Part shown: positions 46,192-56,593 of the stretch, one piece after another
Numbering within the stretch: position 1 is the stretch's first letter
How the letters are laid out: each line of letters opens with the position of its first letter
Origin: Toxorhynchites rutilus septentrionalis
Taxonomy: Eukaryota > Arthropoda > Insecta > Diptera > Culicidae
Reading direction: 5' to 3'
DNA length: 64,000 nucleotides
Assembly: GCF_029784135.1 (NCBI RefSeq)
Contig: NC_073745.1
Coordinates: 98,043,105 to 98,107,104, forward strand
Position numbers and translations under genes: made by a program
The notes under the pieces: model-generated
What the model was told of the DNA's origin: nothing
The model's database searches: none
The model's input: only the letters and a program-made list of their open reading frames with translations

Positions 46192-47276
46192 ATAGCTCTC
46201 TGGGTTGACTGCTACCGACCGCGTGAGCTGTCCAAACTGAACTACCACAAAACACAAGCTACGCATCTAATTAATCTTTGCTCCCAGGATGACTTCCCGC
46301 ATCTCATGCTCTACGGTCTTTCCGGGGCCGATAAGAAAACTCGCATCATGTGTAGAGATGTGCCATCCGCTCATGAGCTGTTCCGAAGAATCGACTCTTT
46401 GAAGTGAGTTGACGCGGAACAGCTCGCAAAAAAAATCAAACAGTTCTTCAGCTCACTTTGATGATGATGAAGGAGAGAAAAGAGCTGTAGAATTGAAGAG
46501 AGTGTGTGAGCTGTAAGATTCAAATGAACTGACCGTCTCTCGCTCTTCGTGTTAAGACATCAGTTTAGTTTCATTTGTCCCTCGTCTTTTCAACTGTTAT
46601 ATTCGCGTTGACGGCATAGAGCTTTGTTTACCAGTTTAGGGGGCGCCAAAAATAATAATTGACTCTCAGGCAGAATGAACACGTTTTTAAAATTCAAATT
46701 ATTAATGAAAATTAACTTCTGTGTATCAAATGAGTATTCTATTTCAATGAAAAACACTTTGTTTGCAGGCGGTGCAAAAATCTCATAAGATTTTTTTTTT
46801 TTTGAAGAAAACTTTCTATTGTAATGTAAAGCCTCAGTAAGAATGTCGGAAATGTTGTACTCGCCGAGTCTGTTGTAAATAATAGTCTGGAATACGTGTT
46901 TCAAGTAATTAATAATATGGTGTGAAAAATTTCATTTTAATTTTAACATTTTCAAACTGGCTTCGTGGTTATCGAGTTTGGGACCCAAATTGAAAGTCGG
47001 CACTGACAACTGAGCTGAAGAGCTGTTCATAAAGAACAGCTCATTTAGATGAGCTAATATGATCAGAGCTGTTCATCATGATGAGCTGATTTGCACACCT
47101 CTAATCATGTGTCTGCTGAGGGAACTTTATGGACCTGGCGTGGAACGTCAACACACTGAAATAGGGAACTTCACAATGGCCTCGAACCGGAAAGTGGAAA
47201 TAATGACCGTCAGCAGTAACTACCATATCGAGGTGAATCCGAGGATGCCGGAATATATGATGGTGGTCATTTGGCC
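46192..47276 (+). pseudogene. RFC3: Replication factor C subunit 3 (RFC3) pseudogene, 5' part
   Basis: The N-terminal coding sequence of the clamp-loader subunit RFC3, which loads PCNA in the nucleus. The frame reads ALWVDCYRPRELSKLNYHKT, DDFPHLMLYGLSGADKKT and RIMC. After the hAT-type insert it continues LLRELYGPGVERQHTEIGNF, then VSSNYHIEVNP. Family landmarks are LWVDKYRP, YHKxQA, FPHLLxYGPSGAGKKTRIMC and LRELYG. Signs of decay: the start codon is ATA (46192-46194), the Walker A GxxGxGKK has GADKK (a Gly to Asp change), and homology stops near 47276, before the Walker B box. There is no intron within the matched part, so it may be a processed or partial copy. The functional gene must lie elsewhere. 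Confidence 0.85.
46345..47111. mobile_element. hAT-type non-autonomous element in the RFC3 pseudogene
   Basis: The element is 46353-47103 (751 bp), with the 8-bp TSD ATCATGTG at 46345-46352 and 47104-47111. The ends TAGAGATGTGC and the complement of GCACACCTCTA are inverted, and then GCTCATGAGCTGTTC-type motifs recur near both ends (GAACAGCTC, GAGCTGTTC). The 8-bp TSD and TAGAG start are diagnostic of hAT. There is no transposase frame. Confidence 0.88.
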
Positions 47277-47464
47277 ATTTGGAAGCGTTCGTGGTGCAGT
47301 TTATGGCACTGTATAATTAGTGTCTCAACCACGCCTTTGCAATATAAATGGATGATTTTTGAGCGATTCGAGATCGTATTTTTCTTTCATTTCATTGAAA
47401 AACTTTTTTTTTTTGTGTTCATCTCACGTTTATTAACTACACTTCAATCGTTCTGGTAATACTT

Positions 47465-48906
47465 CCCAGCAAACATTAAATCGCATAACGAGCGTATATA
47501 TAACATCATATGCTCTAAAATTTGGTTGGCATATAATGCGCCTAACTGGCATATGCATGCAAAAGTGGAGGCCATATACATACATGGCAAATGCTTACCA
47601 AATTTGTTTGGATGAATATGCAACTTTGACCGGCTATAATAGCGATTATGTTGAATTGAATTGCGATCTAATATGAATATAATCATGAATTGCCAAAGCA
47701 CCAAATACGACTTTTGCCATACTCATATACGATTTATTACAGACATAGAAAAAAACAAATGGCTCAAAATCTTTTCGTGAAACGTATATTTTAGCCTCAC
47801 GAATCGCCATTTTTATATAAGAGTATTTATGTTTGTAGAAATAACAATTGTTTGAGTGACTTTTGTTGGGAGTGGAATATGAATGTTTAGAATGGCACAG
47901 ATTGATGTTTGGTGAAAACTGCTGCGATGTGGGTTCGAACTCCGGTCGCCTGGATTATCATCCACCAGCTATCTGAAATTTTATTCAACAGCAGTTAAAA
48001 CTTTCGAGTGCATCAGCATTTCATTGACATTTCAATATGATGTAATATGTTCTTTATTAGGATCTAATATGATTTACTGTTTCAAGATTTTCTTCAGCAT
48101 GCAACACGATTTACTACAGTACTGAATCGATTTAAATTATACGCTTATACGACACACAAACTGCATCAGCGTAATATACGCATTTTTTTTTATCCCATTT
48201 ATTTATTTAAGGCTCAATAGCATTTTAGCTGTAACGGAGCCGAATTTTAATCGTGTACATGTCACATGGTTATCATATCTATAATCAGCACATTACACAG
48301 TTGCCATTCGCCAGTATTCCTTCTATACCATTACATATGGTACATTCATACAGTAGCCATTTAGGCGTAAGAGAATTCTTTCTGTTCTTCCATTATCCAG
48401 TGGGACCACCGGACAGCGGAGACAGTTGATTGATCATTGTTGAGTTATTTATAGAACAGCAGCCCGATGTGTCTTGCAGAGCAGAGCAGTTGTATGGATA
48501 AATCGATCTTATTTCGACCGTGGATCGATCTCCATCGCTGATGATTGTTACGTGGACGTAGCTATTCTGTAACAACACAAAGATGGTCAATGAGGGTCCT
48601 GAGTTTTGAACTCACGATCGATCGCTTATTAAGCGAACGTGCAACCAATGTGGCTACGGAGACCCCCTATACGCATATGATGCGGATTAAATATATTTTA
48701 CGACAATGTACATCATAAAATTGATGTTTATTATACCGAATTGCGACTTAATTCGATAATGGCATATAATATCGAGTTTTTACATTTTATGCGATTTCAA
48801 ATATACACGATACATACTTTGATTGATATTATATGCGATTATGATTTATTCTGATTTCTTGTAAGACTTGGCACGTGCAAAATTATACGATTTAATGTTT
48901 GCTGGG
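47465..48906. mobile_element. Repeat family B, full copy with TIRs and a nested SINE
   Basis: The terminal repeats are CCCAGCAAACATTAAATCGC at 47465 and the complement of ACGATTTAATGTTTGCTGGG ending at 48906. Without the SINE it is about 950 bp. The interior is rich in ATATGCGATT/GCATATA motifs. The TSD is uncertain. It is the best copy of family B here. Confidence 0.75.
48175..48676 (-). mobile_element. tRNA-headed SINE (Feilai-like) with 9-bp TSD
   Basis: The element is 48184-48667 (484 bp), with TATACGCAT at 48175-48183 and 48668-48676. The T-run at 48183-48191 is the A-tail. The minus-strand head at the right end reads GGGTCTCCGTAGCCACATTGG and then GATCGTGAGTTCAAAACTC. It has the same family and length as 29469-29954, in opposite orientation. 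Confidence 0.9.
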
Positions 48907-50129
48907 TTATCTTTAAATAAAGGAACCCTGCCTTGTCGGTTTCTAACCACTATGAAACCGTTACCGGGCTAGAATTGCAACAGCGTAATGTTTTCAAGAT
49001 TTACTTTTATCATCGGGAAATTCTGGAAAACTGCCACTCTTCAGGCGTGTCAACCTGACCACATTTGGCTGGGATGCTATGGCCAACAACTCGTATGTAG
49101 GCAATTCATCCGATTAATGTCATGAAGTTTGAAATGGTTTTCTCGGGTGAGGAATATTTTTCTTTCAAAACCTTGAACACTCTGAAGATGGTAACCACAC
49201 CCTGTCGGTTTCCTGTAGCCAGAAAGCGATTGTTCAGACATACAACTAAAAATGATCCATTATCGCAATCTTTATTGGTAAATGTTTACAAAACGAAACT
49301 TCTCTCAATGGTAAACCGTCACATCCGTTTCGTTGCTGTGTTGTATTAAGGATCTGATGAGTAACCTTCTGCGACCGCTCTTAAATTCAATGAGAACAAT
49401 TTTAAATCCAAATCTATATCATTTTACAAGGTTTTGCCTTTTATTCCAATGTATTCCATTCCGCAATAAATAATTTTCTGCAGAGACTATAACTTCCAAA
49501 ACCGTTTGTCGTTTTTGCTTTTGTTTGGTTTAACAATTGTCTGATTGCTGCGATGAAAGTTCGAAATTCACCCCCTTTGGATTTGTTTGAATTTGAGGCG
49601 AACGGGCAGAATGCAAAATTTTCGAACTCGATCGGGTTGTGAAATCCAATCGCCAATCGTGAACCGGAATGAGGGTGAATAACTGGAACATGGGGTACCC
49701 ATCCAGGAGACCTCATAAGTTTGTACAAAACAACGATATTATCGGTACTAGGTACGGTACTAGTTCTGTATAAACTTTCATTCTGCCAGGGCTCATCGAT
49801 CGGATTCACTCAGAGCACTAGGAAGGCAATCTGACTTACCGGTTAAAAGCATCTTAGCCAGTCGCGACCTCAACCTAATGCTCATTCTTTACCAATTTCT
49901 GAAAAAAAATATATTACTGTTTGATTCCTTCCCTCCTCATCAAACCAAACTACCTCACTCGCTCAATCCTCGTTCTAAATCTTAATCCTGTCCAACCAAT
50001 CTAGTGTTAGATTTAGTTATTGTTAAATTGCTAGTCCTTAATATATAGAAAATTAGTTTTATTTTAAAGTGTAATTTGACTCTGTAAATGTTAGATGATA
50101 AGTAATTGAGTCTGATTAATAGTTGAAAA
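48907..50129. other. No assigned gene; two unrecognised frames
   Basis: A minus-strand frame of 122 codons at 49809-49441 (starts MNPIDEPWQNESLYRTSTVP) and a plus frame of 75 codons at 49122-49349 have protein-like composition but no motif I recognise, and no splice context. They could be decayed gene or transposon pieces. Confidence 0.4.
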
Positions 50130-51085
50130 TCTAGAAGTGGGTTATATCTGTGATATGACCACAAGATGAACGTAGGACTACCATTGGCTCAGAAATCAAT
50201 AAGTAACACGCATATAGCTCTTAGAGGTTCATCTTTCGAATAAAGTATTTATCATATCACTTCGTATAGCCGGAAAATAATTATTTACGCTCAAATGAAA
50301 AATCGATTCTTCCTCGGAAATACCCAGCGCAACTAATACGTCTTCTCCATCCCCTGACAAATAGAATCATCGGTTGATAGTAGCATTCGATAATGAAACT
50401 GCTGCTTTGACCGAAAAAATCATCGATCGAATGTTGCGTACGTCAACAAATTATATTAAAACCACTGCAAGAATATTCTCTACACTATACCAAACATTTC
50501 ATTTCCTTCGCCATTAAATCCATAGCCATTTGTAAACAATCTGTATCGAATTGTCATACACACTTCTTCTTCGCTAAAGGCCTCGTTCAGTTCGGTTGCA
50601 TAAACTAAATGGAATTAGGAGAAAAGAACATAATGATTAAGCGAGCGAGCGAGACCATCCTCCCGTCACTTTCTAATCACAACTAAAAGGATTTCCGAGC
50701 GGGCACCAACTTATGTACAGATTTGTGTGATTTAGATAGCCTGTTTTCAAGGCAATTTTTATGTTATTGAAACAAGTTTTCGGATCAATAATTAGCAAGC
50801 ATATAACGCGTAGACATTTTGGGCTTGATCACGATAATCACTTCACGGTGAAAACGAGATTAAATGTATATAGCATTGCATACAAATCATTTCGTTTTCA
50901 CCGTGAAGTGAGGTTCATGATCAGGCCCTTTATCTTTCGAATGAAGTGGTTATCATACCATTTCGTTCGAACGGCTTAGGGATAATAATTCTCAAAATCT
51001 TTCTGTTGCTGTTGTCGTGACGCTTTCGTTTTCAAAACTTTGAACTTACTCCCCAGTATAGAAATGAAAGACGTAATCCTACGTC
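50130..51085 (+). mobile_element. Repeat family C copy 7, with a nested 108-bp MITE
   Basis: Hairpin arms GGTTATATC (50140-50148) and GATATGACC (50152-50160) have loop TGT, then ACAAGATGAACGTAGGACTA. The 3' end is GACGTAATCCTACGTC, up to 51085. The 3' part aligns to copies 4 and 5 (CGCGTAGACATTTT..ATCTTTCGAATGAAG). Confidence 0.72.
50818..50931. mobile_element. 108-bp palindromic MITE
   Basis: The element is 50821-50928, with ends GGGCTTGATCACGATAATCA and the complement of GGTTCATGATCAGGCCC. The arms contain CACTTCACGGTGAAAACGA in inverted copies, about 36 bp in total. The empty sites in copies 4 and 5 (GACATTTTATCTTTCG) show that TTT was duplicated (50818-50820, 50929-50931). Confidence 0.85.
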
Positions 51086-51202
51086 CAAACCTCAATATAC
51101 TGAATATCAATGTTGTTTTGATACCTATAAATATCGTTATACGATATACCATAAAGACCATAAAGAGTATCGAGGTTTTTAGTATTCAATTATTTATCAC
51201 AT

Positions 51203-51563
51203 TAAGGCCAGGCGCAAATTGAGACGCGAATAGCGCGAGTAACCTGCCGCGATATAGCGCCTGTTTTTGTGACTAATGAAAACAGATAGAACGGCGCAAA
51301 TTGGCCAGATGACGCGATGATGAGTGTGGAGCGCTCGTGAGACACGACTCGCCTGACGCTGTGGCTGAACCACAGTTTCTCGTGCTGGTCGTACCGGCAA
51401 ATCTGTGTGAATCAGACGTTGTATGCGAGTGGCACGTTATTTACACCAAACTGCGACTGAATATGCGCTCCACCACGCTACGTTTGTCGCACGTATGAGT
51501 CGTGTTGCTAGTCTCGTGTTCGTTTACGAGCGCTATACGCTTCTCAATTTGCGCCTTGCCTAA
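51203..51563. mobile_element. Harbinger-like MITE, compact copy
   Basis: The element is 51206-51560 (355 bp), with TAA at 51203-51205 and 51561-51563. The ends GGCCAGGCGCAAATTGAGAC and the complement of CTCAATTTGCGCCTTGCC are inverted. It is the uninterrupted relative of 30216-32423. The interior has CTCGTGAGACACGACTC and CGTCTGATTCACACAGATT (complement) blocks. Confidence 0.82.
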
Positions 51564-51593
51564 TGTTGAGTAAGTTGAGTTTTCAAAATGAAG

Positions 51594-51803
51594 TACAGTA
51601 ATTTACATTTAATGCGACAAGCTGAGGCACCACTCAGTGTCGCATTTGAGGCGATTTTGACCTGTAATTGGACATTTTCGATGAGAGTGGTACAGTGTCG
51701 ACATCTGGTGGCGTCCAATTAGAGGTAAAAATGTCCAATTAAACGTGTAGCATTACAGGTCTAGCCAATTAGCAAAATGTTGCATTAAATGTGAATTACT
51801 GTA
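51594..51803. mobile_element. TA-flanked MITE, family A copy 3
   Basis: The element is 51596-51801 (206 bp), with TA on both sides. The ends are CAGTAATTTACATTTAATGC and the complement of GCATTAAATGTGAATTACTG. It ends about 365 bp before the nischarin-type start codon, so it may sit in or near that gene's promoter. Confidence 0.82.
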
Positions 51804-52166
51804 TTCGGAATTTGATTCAGTTCGGAATATGAGTATAAACGGTATTATTTTGCAAAAAAATCGTCATATACACCATTTTTTTCTAAGAGTGTAACAAAGT
51901 GACAGTGTAACAGGGTGTTCTACACTTCACACTGTAGAAAGAAAATAAACACAACTGACATACTTACGCGGACTAGTTTAATTCTTGTTATGATTTGTAT
52001 TACGCGTTTGTATGATTCATTCTTTTCGATCATTTACAGATTTTAATGTCAATAACTATTTTCAGCAGTTTATGGAGAAGAAGGAATTGTTCACTGGCGA
52101 TAGGATTGTGTGGCGCTTGCGTAATATTCTCTTAATTGGACGGAAGGGTGCCCGCATTTGACGAGA

Positions 52167-53835
52167 ATGTCGAATTATCAATTACACTTGAATGAAACCA
52201 GTGTATCCATTCCCAGGATTATCACCGTTGATGGTGTTAATTACTACGAAATACTTGTGAAATGCGGTCACGTAATGTGGAGCGTCAACCGAAGGTACAG
52301 AGATTTTGATGATCTTCACAATAAACTGGTCCAAGAGAGGAGTGTTGCGAAGGACAAACTTCCCCCGAAGAAGGTTATTGGAAATAAAAATCCAACTTTT
52401 CTCAAAACACGCCAGGAAGCGTTGGAACAGTACCTCAAAGAGATGTGTATATTCCTGAAGGTAACAATGCCGAAGGAGTTTGTCGAATTTCTGGAGTTCC
52501 ATCGGTACGACATCATATTCATGGTGCAGAGCTTGGCCAGTTCTTTCTTCTTGCGCGGAGAATCTTTTTTAGCTAAATCGAAAAAGTATGGATTTTCCGT
52601 TCTAGAACTGCACGCAATAAGCGAACGACTTAAAATTCCATGTCCTCCCACCGAGCTTTCCGATGGCAGTCTAAATTTTTCCCACATTCTGGACTTTTGC
52701 TCTCAGTTGGAAACATTGATTGTACTGCCCACGAAGAATAGTCTCCCAACGATTCTCTACGATGACGATTCCGATCGGTACGTTTCTCAATCGCTTCATA
52801 AACCGATTGGTAGCAGCAATTTGATACCGTCGCAGCTGCGATATGAGCTCAGTGTATTCAAAGGGTTGAACAATCTGATTATCTATGGTGTCTCGACGGA
52901 GAATGTCGAGAATGTTGGTACGTATCATTTTTTTGTGAGTGAGAGATGATTGATTGATGGAATATTCTGTTTACCAGGAAACCTCCGTGAAGGATTGGTT
53001 AGGATCGAGATCTACAAAAGTAACATCAAGCATGTACGGCAAATCACACTCTGTGATGATATCCATAGAAATAATACAGAAGAACTGGACTGGACCAAGG
53101 TAGATCACAATCATTTATTAAATCATTTTCTAATCACATCATTCCAATTTATAGAAATGGAAGAATCTCAAATACGCTGTCTTCAAAAATAATCGACTCT
53201 CGGACATCGATCATACTATTCGCCTATTACCCAACCTGAAAGACCTTGTGCTCGACAAGAATCAGATTGCAAGCATCGCCCATCTGAACCATCTCAACAA
53301 TTTACAAACCCTGAGTCTCCGCTGCAACCGAATAACCGAATGCCACGATTGGCATTTACAGCTGGGAAATTTGGTTAGCCTCAATTTGTCCCAAAATCGA
53401 ATCCGGGTGTTGGAGGGACTCTCCAAATTGTATTCCCTTGTGAATTTGGATCTCAGCTGTAATCAGATAGATGATATAAACGAGATAGATCACCTAGGAA
53501 ATTTGCCGCTATTGGAAAACCTACGCCTTATGGGAAATCCAGTTGCAGGGAGTGTTGGTAATTCGTAATGCGGCTTAAATTGACAACAAATGAGAGATAC
53601 AACTAATTTCGTTACAGATTACAGAGCTCGTGTCTTATCGCGTTTCGGAGAACGTCTGCAGGAAATTTATCTGGATAGTGAGAAGGGAAACCAGGCGGAA
53701 TATGACACAGCTCTGGTGCTTTCAGCGTTACGGATATCGGCTCGAAATTCACAGAAAAAATTACACAGTCTTCTCGATACGGCTAATGTGGATGAAAATT
53801 TGCCCGGAAGTAGCGGCAGCAATGGAAGCAGATAA
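52167..53835 (+). CDS. Nischarin-type PX + leucine-rich-repeat protein, 4 exons
   Basis: The exons are 52167-52917, 52978-53099, 53155-53557 and 53618-53835, with GT-AG introns of 60, 55 and 60 nt, giving 497 residues. The N-terminal PX domain (about 12-115) has RRYRDF (42-47), LPPKK (65-69) and TRQEALEQYL with Arg82, the phosphoinositide-binding signature. A middle region (about 116-290) follows. The LRRs from about 292 include LKDLVLDKNQIASI, LQTLSLRCNRITE, LVSLNLSQNRIRVL, LVNLDLSCNQIDDI and LENLRLMGNPV. The C-terminus starts DYRARVLSRFGERLQEIYLD, the LRR-cap motif. Nischarins bind PI3P on endosomes and, in mammals, integrin alpha5, Rab and PAK; that role is inferred from family. Insect members of about 490 residues lack the long vertebrate C-terminus, and this fits. 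The in-frame TTG at 52158 is not used; the ATG at 52167 is the first Met. A polyadenylation signal AATAAA lies at 54052-54057. Confidence 0.93.
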
Positions 53836-54051
53836 CATTAGTCGTGTTTTTGGTTGATTCGTGTGTACATCCAGTTTTAATTTTAATTTTTTGTCCTGTA
53901 TAACGTATACATGAAATGTTTCGTATTTTATTATATAACAGCATAATAGTGCAATTCTGATGAGTCGTAACGAAATTTTAATTGCTATTTACATCATTGT
54001 TTCTTTCTTGTTTGTTCATTTAATGAATGTTTAATGTACCGAATTCTCCGA

Positions 54052-54057
54052 ATAAAA
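54052..54057 (+). terminator. Polyadenylation signal of the nischarin-type gene
   Basis: AATAAA about 217 bp after the stop codon, in AT-rich 3' UTR. It is the first canonical hexamer on this strand after the coding region. Confidence 0.6.
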
Positions 54058-54231
54058 TACATAAATAGTAAACAGTGACCATCCTACAAAACTTTACTTA
54101 TTTTAATTCCATTAAGGACGAAGCTCTGTAACTGCGAAGCTCCAACAAGATGTAGACTTCGACGCCTTGATAAAGCTATTTTGGAGCCCAAGGAAATATG
54201 GTCTGCGTCGCCGGCCAGGATTACAGTAATT

Positions 54232-54365
54232 TAAATTTAATACATTTTTTTAATTGGACAGACCAGTAATGCGACACGTTTAATTGGACATTTCTAACCA
54301 CTAATTGGACATTTTTGTAAACATCGAGTTCGGGGCCCAAACTATGGCCCCACATTATTCGTGAA
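54232..54365. mobile_element. Family A MITE, truncated copy 4
   Basis: Starts CAGTAATTTAAATTTAATAC after TA, continues GCGACACGTTTAATTGGACA (twice partly repeated) and ACATCGAGTTCGGGGCCCAA, and then loses similarity. The right end is missing. Confidence 0.65.
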
Positions 54366-55069
54366 ATTTCACCACCAAATCATTATCAAAGAGTTTAACG
54401 ATGTAATTCTTCAAACATATCCAAAATCAACAGAAAGCTTAATGGAATCCTGCTTCAAATATCCGGTCGTGTCTCGGGCACAATCCTCCTTTGACTTTTT
54501 GTGAATGTTTTGTGTTGTGAAATATACAGCCAAACGATTAAGTAAGTGTCGTGTTTTAACTTAAGAATCTCCATTCAAATTTCAAGATTGCAAAACTGCC
54601 TTTTTAAAATTTTCGCGAATTTGACGATTGTTTCGAGTTAAGTATGATTAGCGAATGGGCACAAGGTGCGCATAGATCTGCCTTTAGCTTACCGAGTAGT
54701 TTGATAGCAAGGCGGTATAATAAGGTGGAACGTTGTGTCAGAACGGCTGTTCAGCCATAACTTGAGTTCGAATTGACAGCGGCCAAACGAACGGCTAGGT
54801 TTTTCCGAGGAAGAGGATAACAAATGGCATGCAATGAAAAGTGCATACCGCTATGTGTTTGCTGCGCATAAACGTTGGTTTTGTTTACGCTGTTGGCATC
54901 ATTGTTGTGTTTCGGTGACCGCTGCAAGTTATTGTCTGCATTGCTGTTTTACGGGACGTGAGGGTTGTTGCCGTTGCTGCTAGGACTGGCAATTCAGCGA
55001 TTGTGGGAGCTTTGCTAGTGAGTATATGAAAGAGCCACTACCAGCGGGCTTGTGCCGTACTGCTCTAAA

Positions 55070-56593
55070 GCGGACCTTACACGGTCAACTTTATTGACAA
55101 TATGATGACATTTGAGAGCATAATGACAGCTGAACATGGCCGACGACGCAGAAATCCGGATTTTCTGATTTTCGAGCATCAATATCGTGACATTTCATAT
55201 AGATGCATGATGTTGACGTTTTACCTCACGGACTTCCAGACTGAGTTGCCAGATATGCAAGCGCACATTTAATTTTTGTTAGTCTTTTTTGCGATTGCAA
55301 TTAAAATTTATAAACTACTGAAATTGTAGGAATCATAAATGGAAGCTTTTGGTTTGGAAAACCGATACTTTGAATAGCAAAATACGGTACTTTTCACGAT
55401 ACAAATCAAAACTTCAAAGTAAACTGACAATGTGATGGTGAGAGAGTGGATGAAACTTAACAACGTTTTAGGAATTTTTTAACGTTGAACTCGGTCATTC
55501 TTTGCGCTAGTGAGCGGGTTGTGTGTTTCTTCACACTCCGCTATAAAATTTGGAGAATGAGAAGATCTGGGGAAATCACAGATGAAAAAACATCATGTGT
55601 TAATTCAAGCTACAGTAGAATCCCGATTATCCGCGGAATAGTCGGGCAAACTCACCGCGATTAACGAATATCGCGATGACCCATTAAAGGACAAAAAAAT
55701 GCAAACACGAAAAGAGATGTTTCAACATAAAAACTATGTTCTATCAATACAAAAATCAATCAACTATCCATCTATAAGGTCGTGTACACCAGTGGCTAAA
55801 TAATGTAAAAGCCATGACCACAACAAAAGAGCATGGGCCTACCACTCACTAACAAATTCCGGAAAGGCCTATTGATTTACTATGGAACTCGCAGTCACGA
55901 ATAATCCGCAGGGCGGATCACCCGCTCGCGGATAATCGGGGTTCTACTGTCATAGTCTCATTTATGGAATAAAAACATTTACTTGCAGATAAAATAACTT
56001 GCATATATTTTGGCAAACTAAAATAATCTGGCATCTCTGAAACTGAAAGGAACAGTCTGTATTTGTGAAACGAGTATTATGATGTATTTTTGAGAAGAAA
56101 AACCGAATTCTAAAGTGTAAATTATGAATGAAAATTAACTTTTACGAATCAAATTAGTATTCTATGTGAATGCAAATCATTTTTTTTTCTGCAAGTGGTG
56201 AGAAAATCCCATACAGAAATTATGTCTGAAATTGACGTTATATTATAATAATACTGTTTAGTAGGAATATCTGAAAATTCAGAGGAAGTAGGTTAAGTTA
56301 AGGTTAGGACTACGCGCTTCAACTTATTAAATAATACCAAGTAGATATTTTCATTCAAATTTTACCAATTGAAAATTGCCTTTTAGCCTTCTAATCTGAT
56401 AGAGAATAGTTTGGATCCCAAACTCGAATGTCGCCACTAGCCATCGCGGATATTTTCGTTGTCTCGGGTTGAGGGCGATATTGACCGTGTAAGGTGGAAA
56501 AATATTGATTGAGGTTAGATCAGATGTTGAAAGCCTAGCTGTCACGATATTGAAGACACTTATTGTCAATCCGGTTGATCGTGTAAGGTGCCC
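55070..56593. mobile_element. Inner inverted-repeat element (ACCTTACACGGTCAAC ends)
   Basis: GCGGACCTTACACGGTCAAC at 55070 matches the complement of the right end, GGGCACCTTACACGATCAAC (56593). The similarity extends through TTGACAATA and TGACAGCT over about 60 bp. A further inverted end (complement CCACCTTACACGGTCAATAT at about 56497) suggests two related ends. It contains the pogo-type MITE. Confidence 0.6.
55613..55949. mobile_element. pogo/Tigger-type MITE copy 2
   Basis: The ends CAGTAGAATCCCGATTATCC and the complement of GATAATCGGGGTTCTACTG match 4275-4601. TA precedes it (55611-55612), but the right flank reads TC, so one TSD base pair has changed. 337 bp, non-coding, opposite interior orientation. 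Confidence 0.75.
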
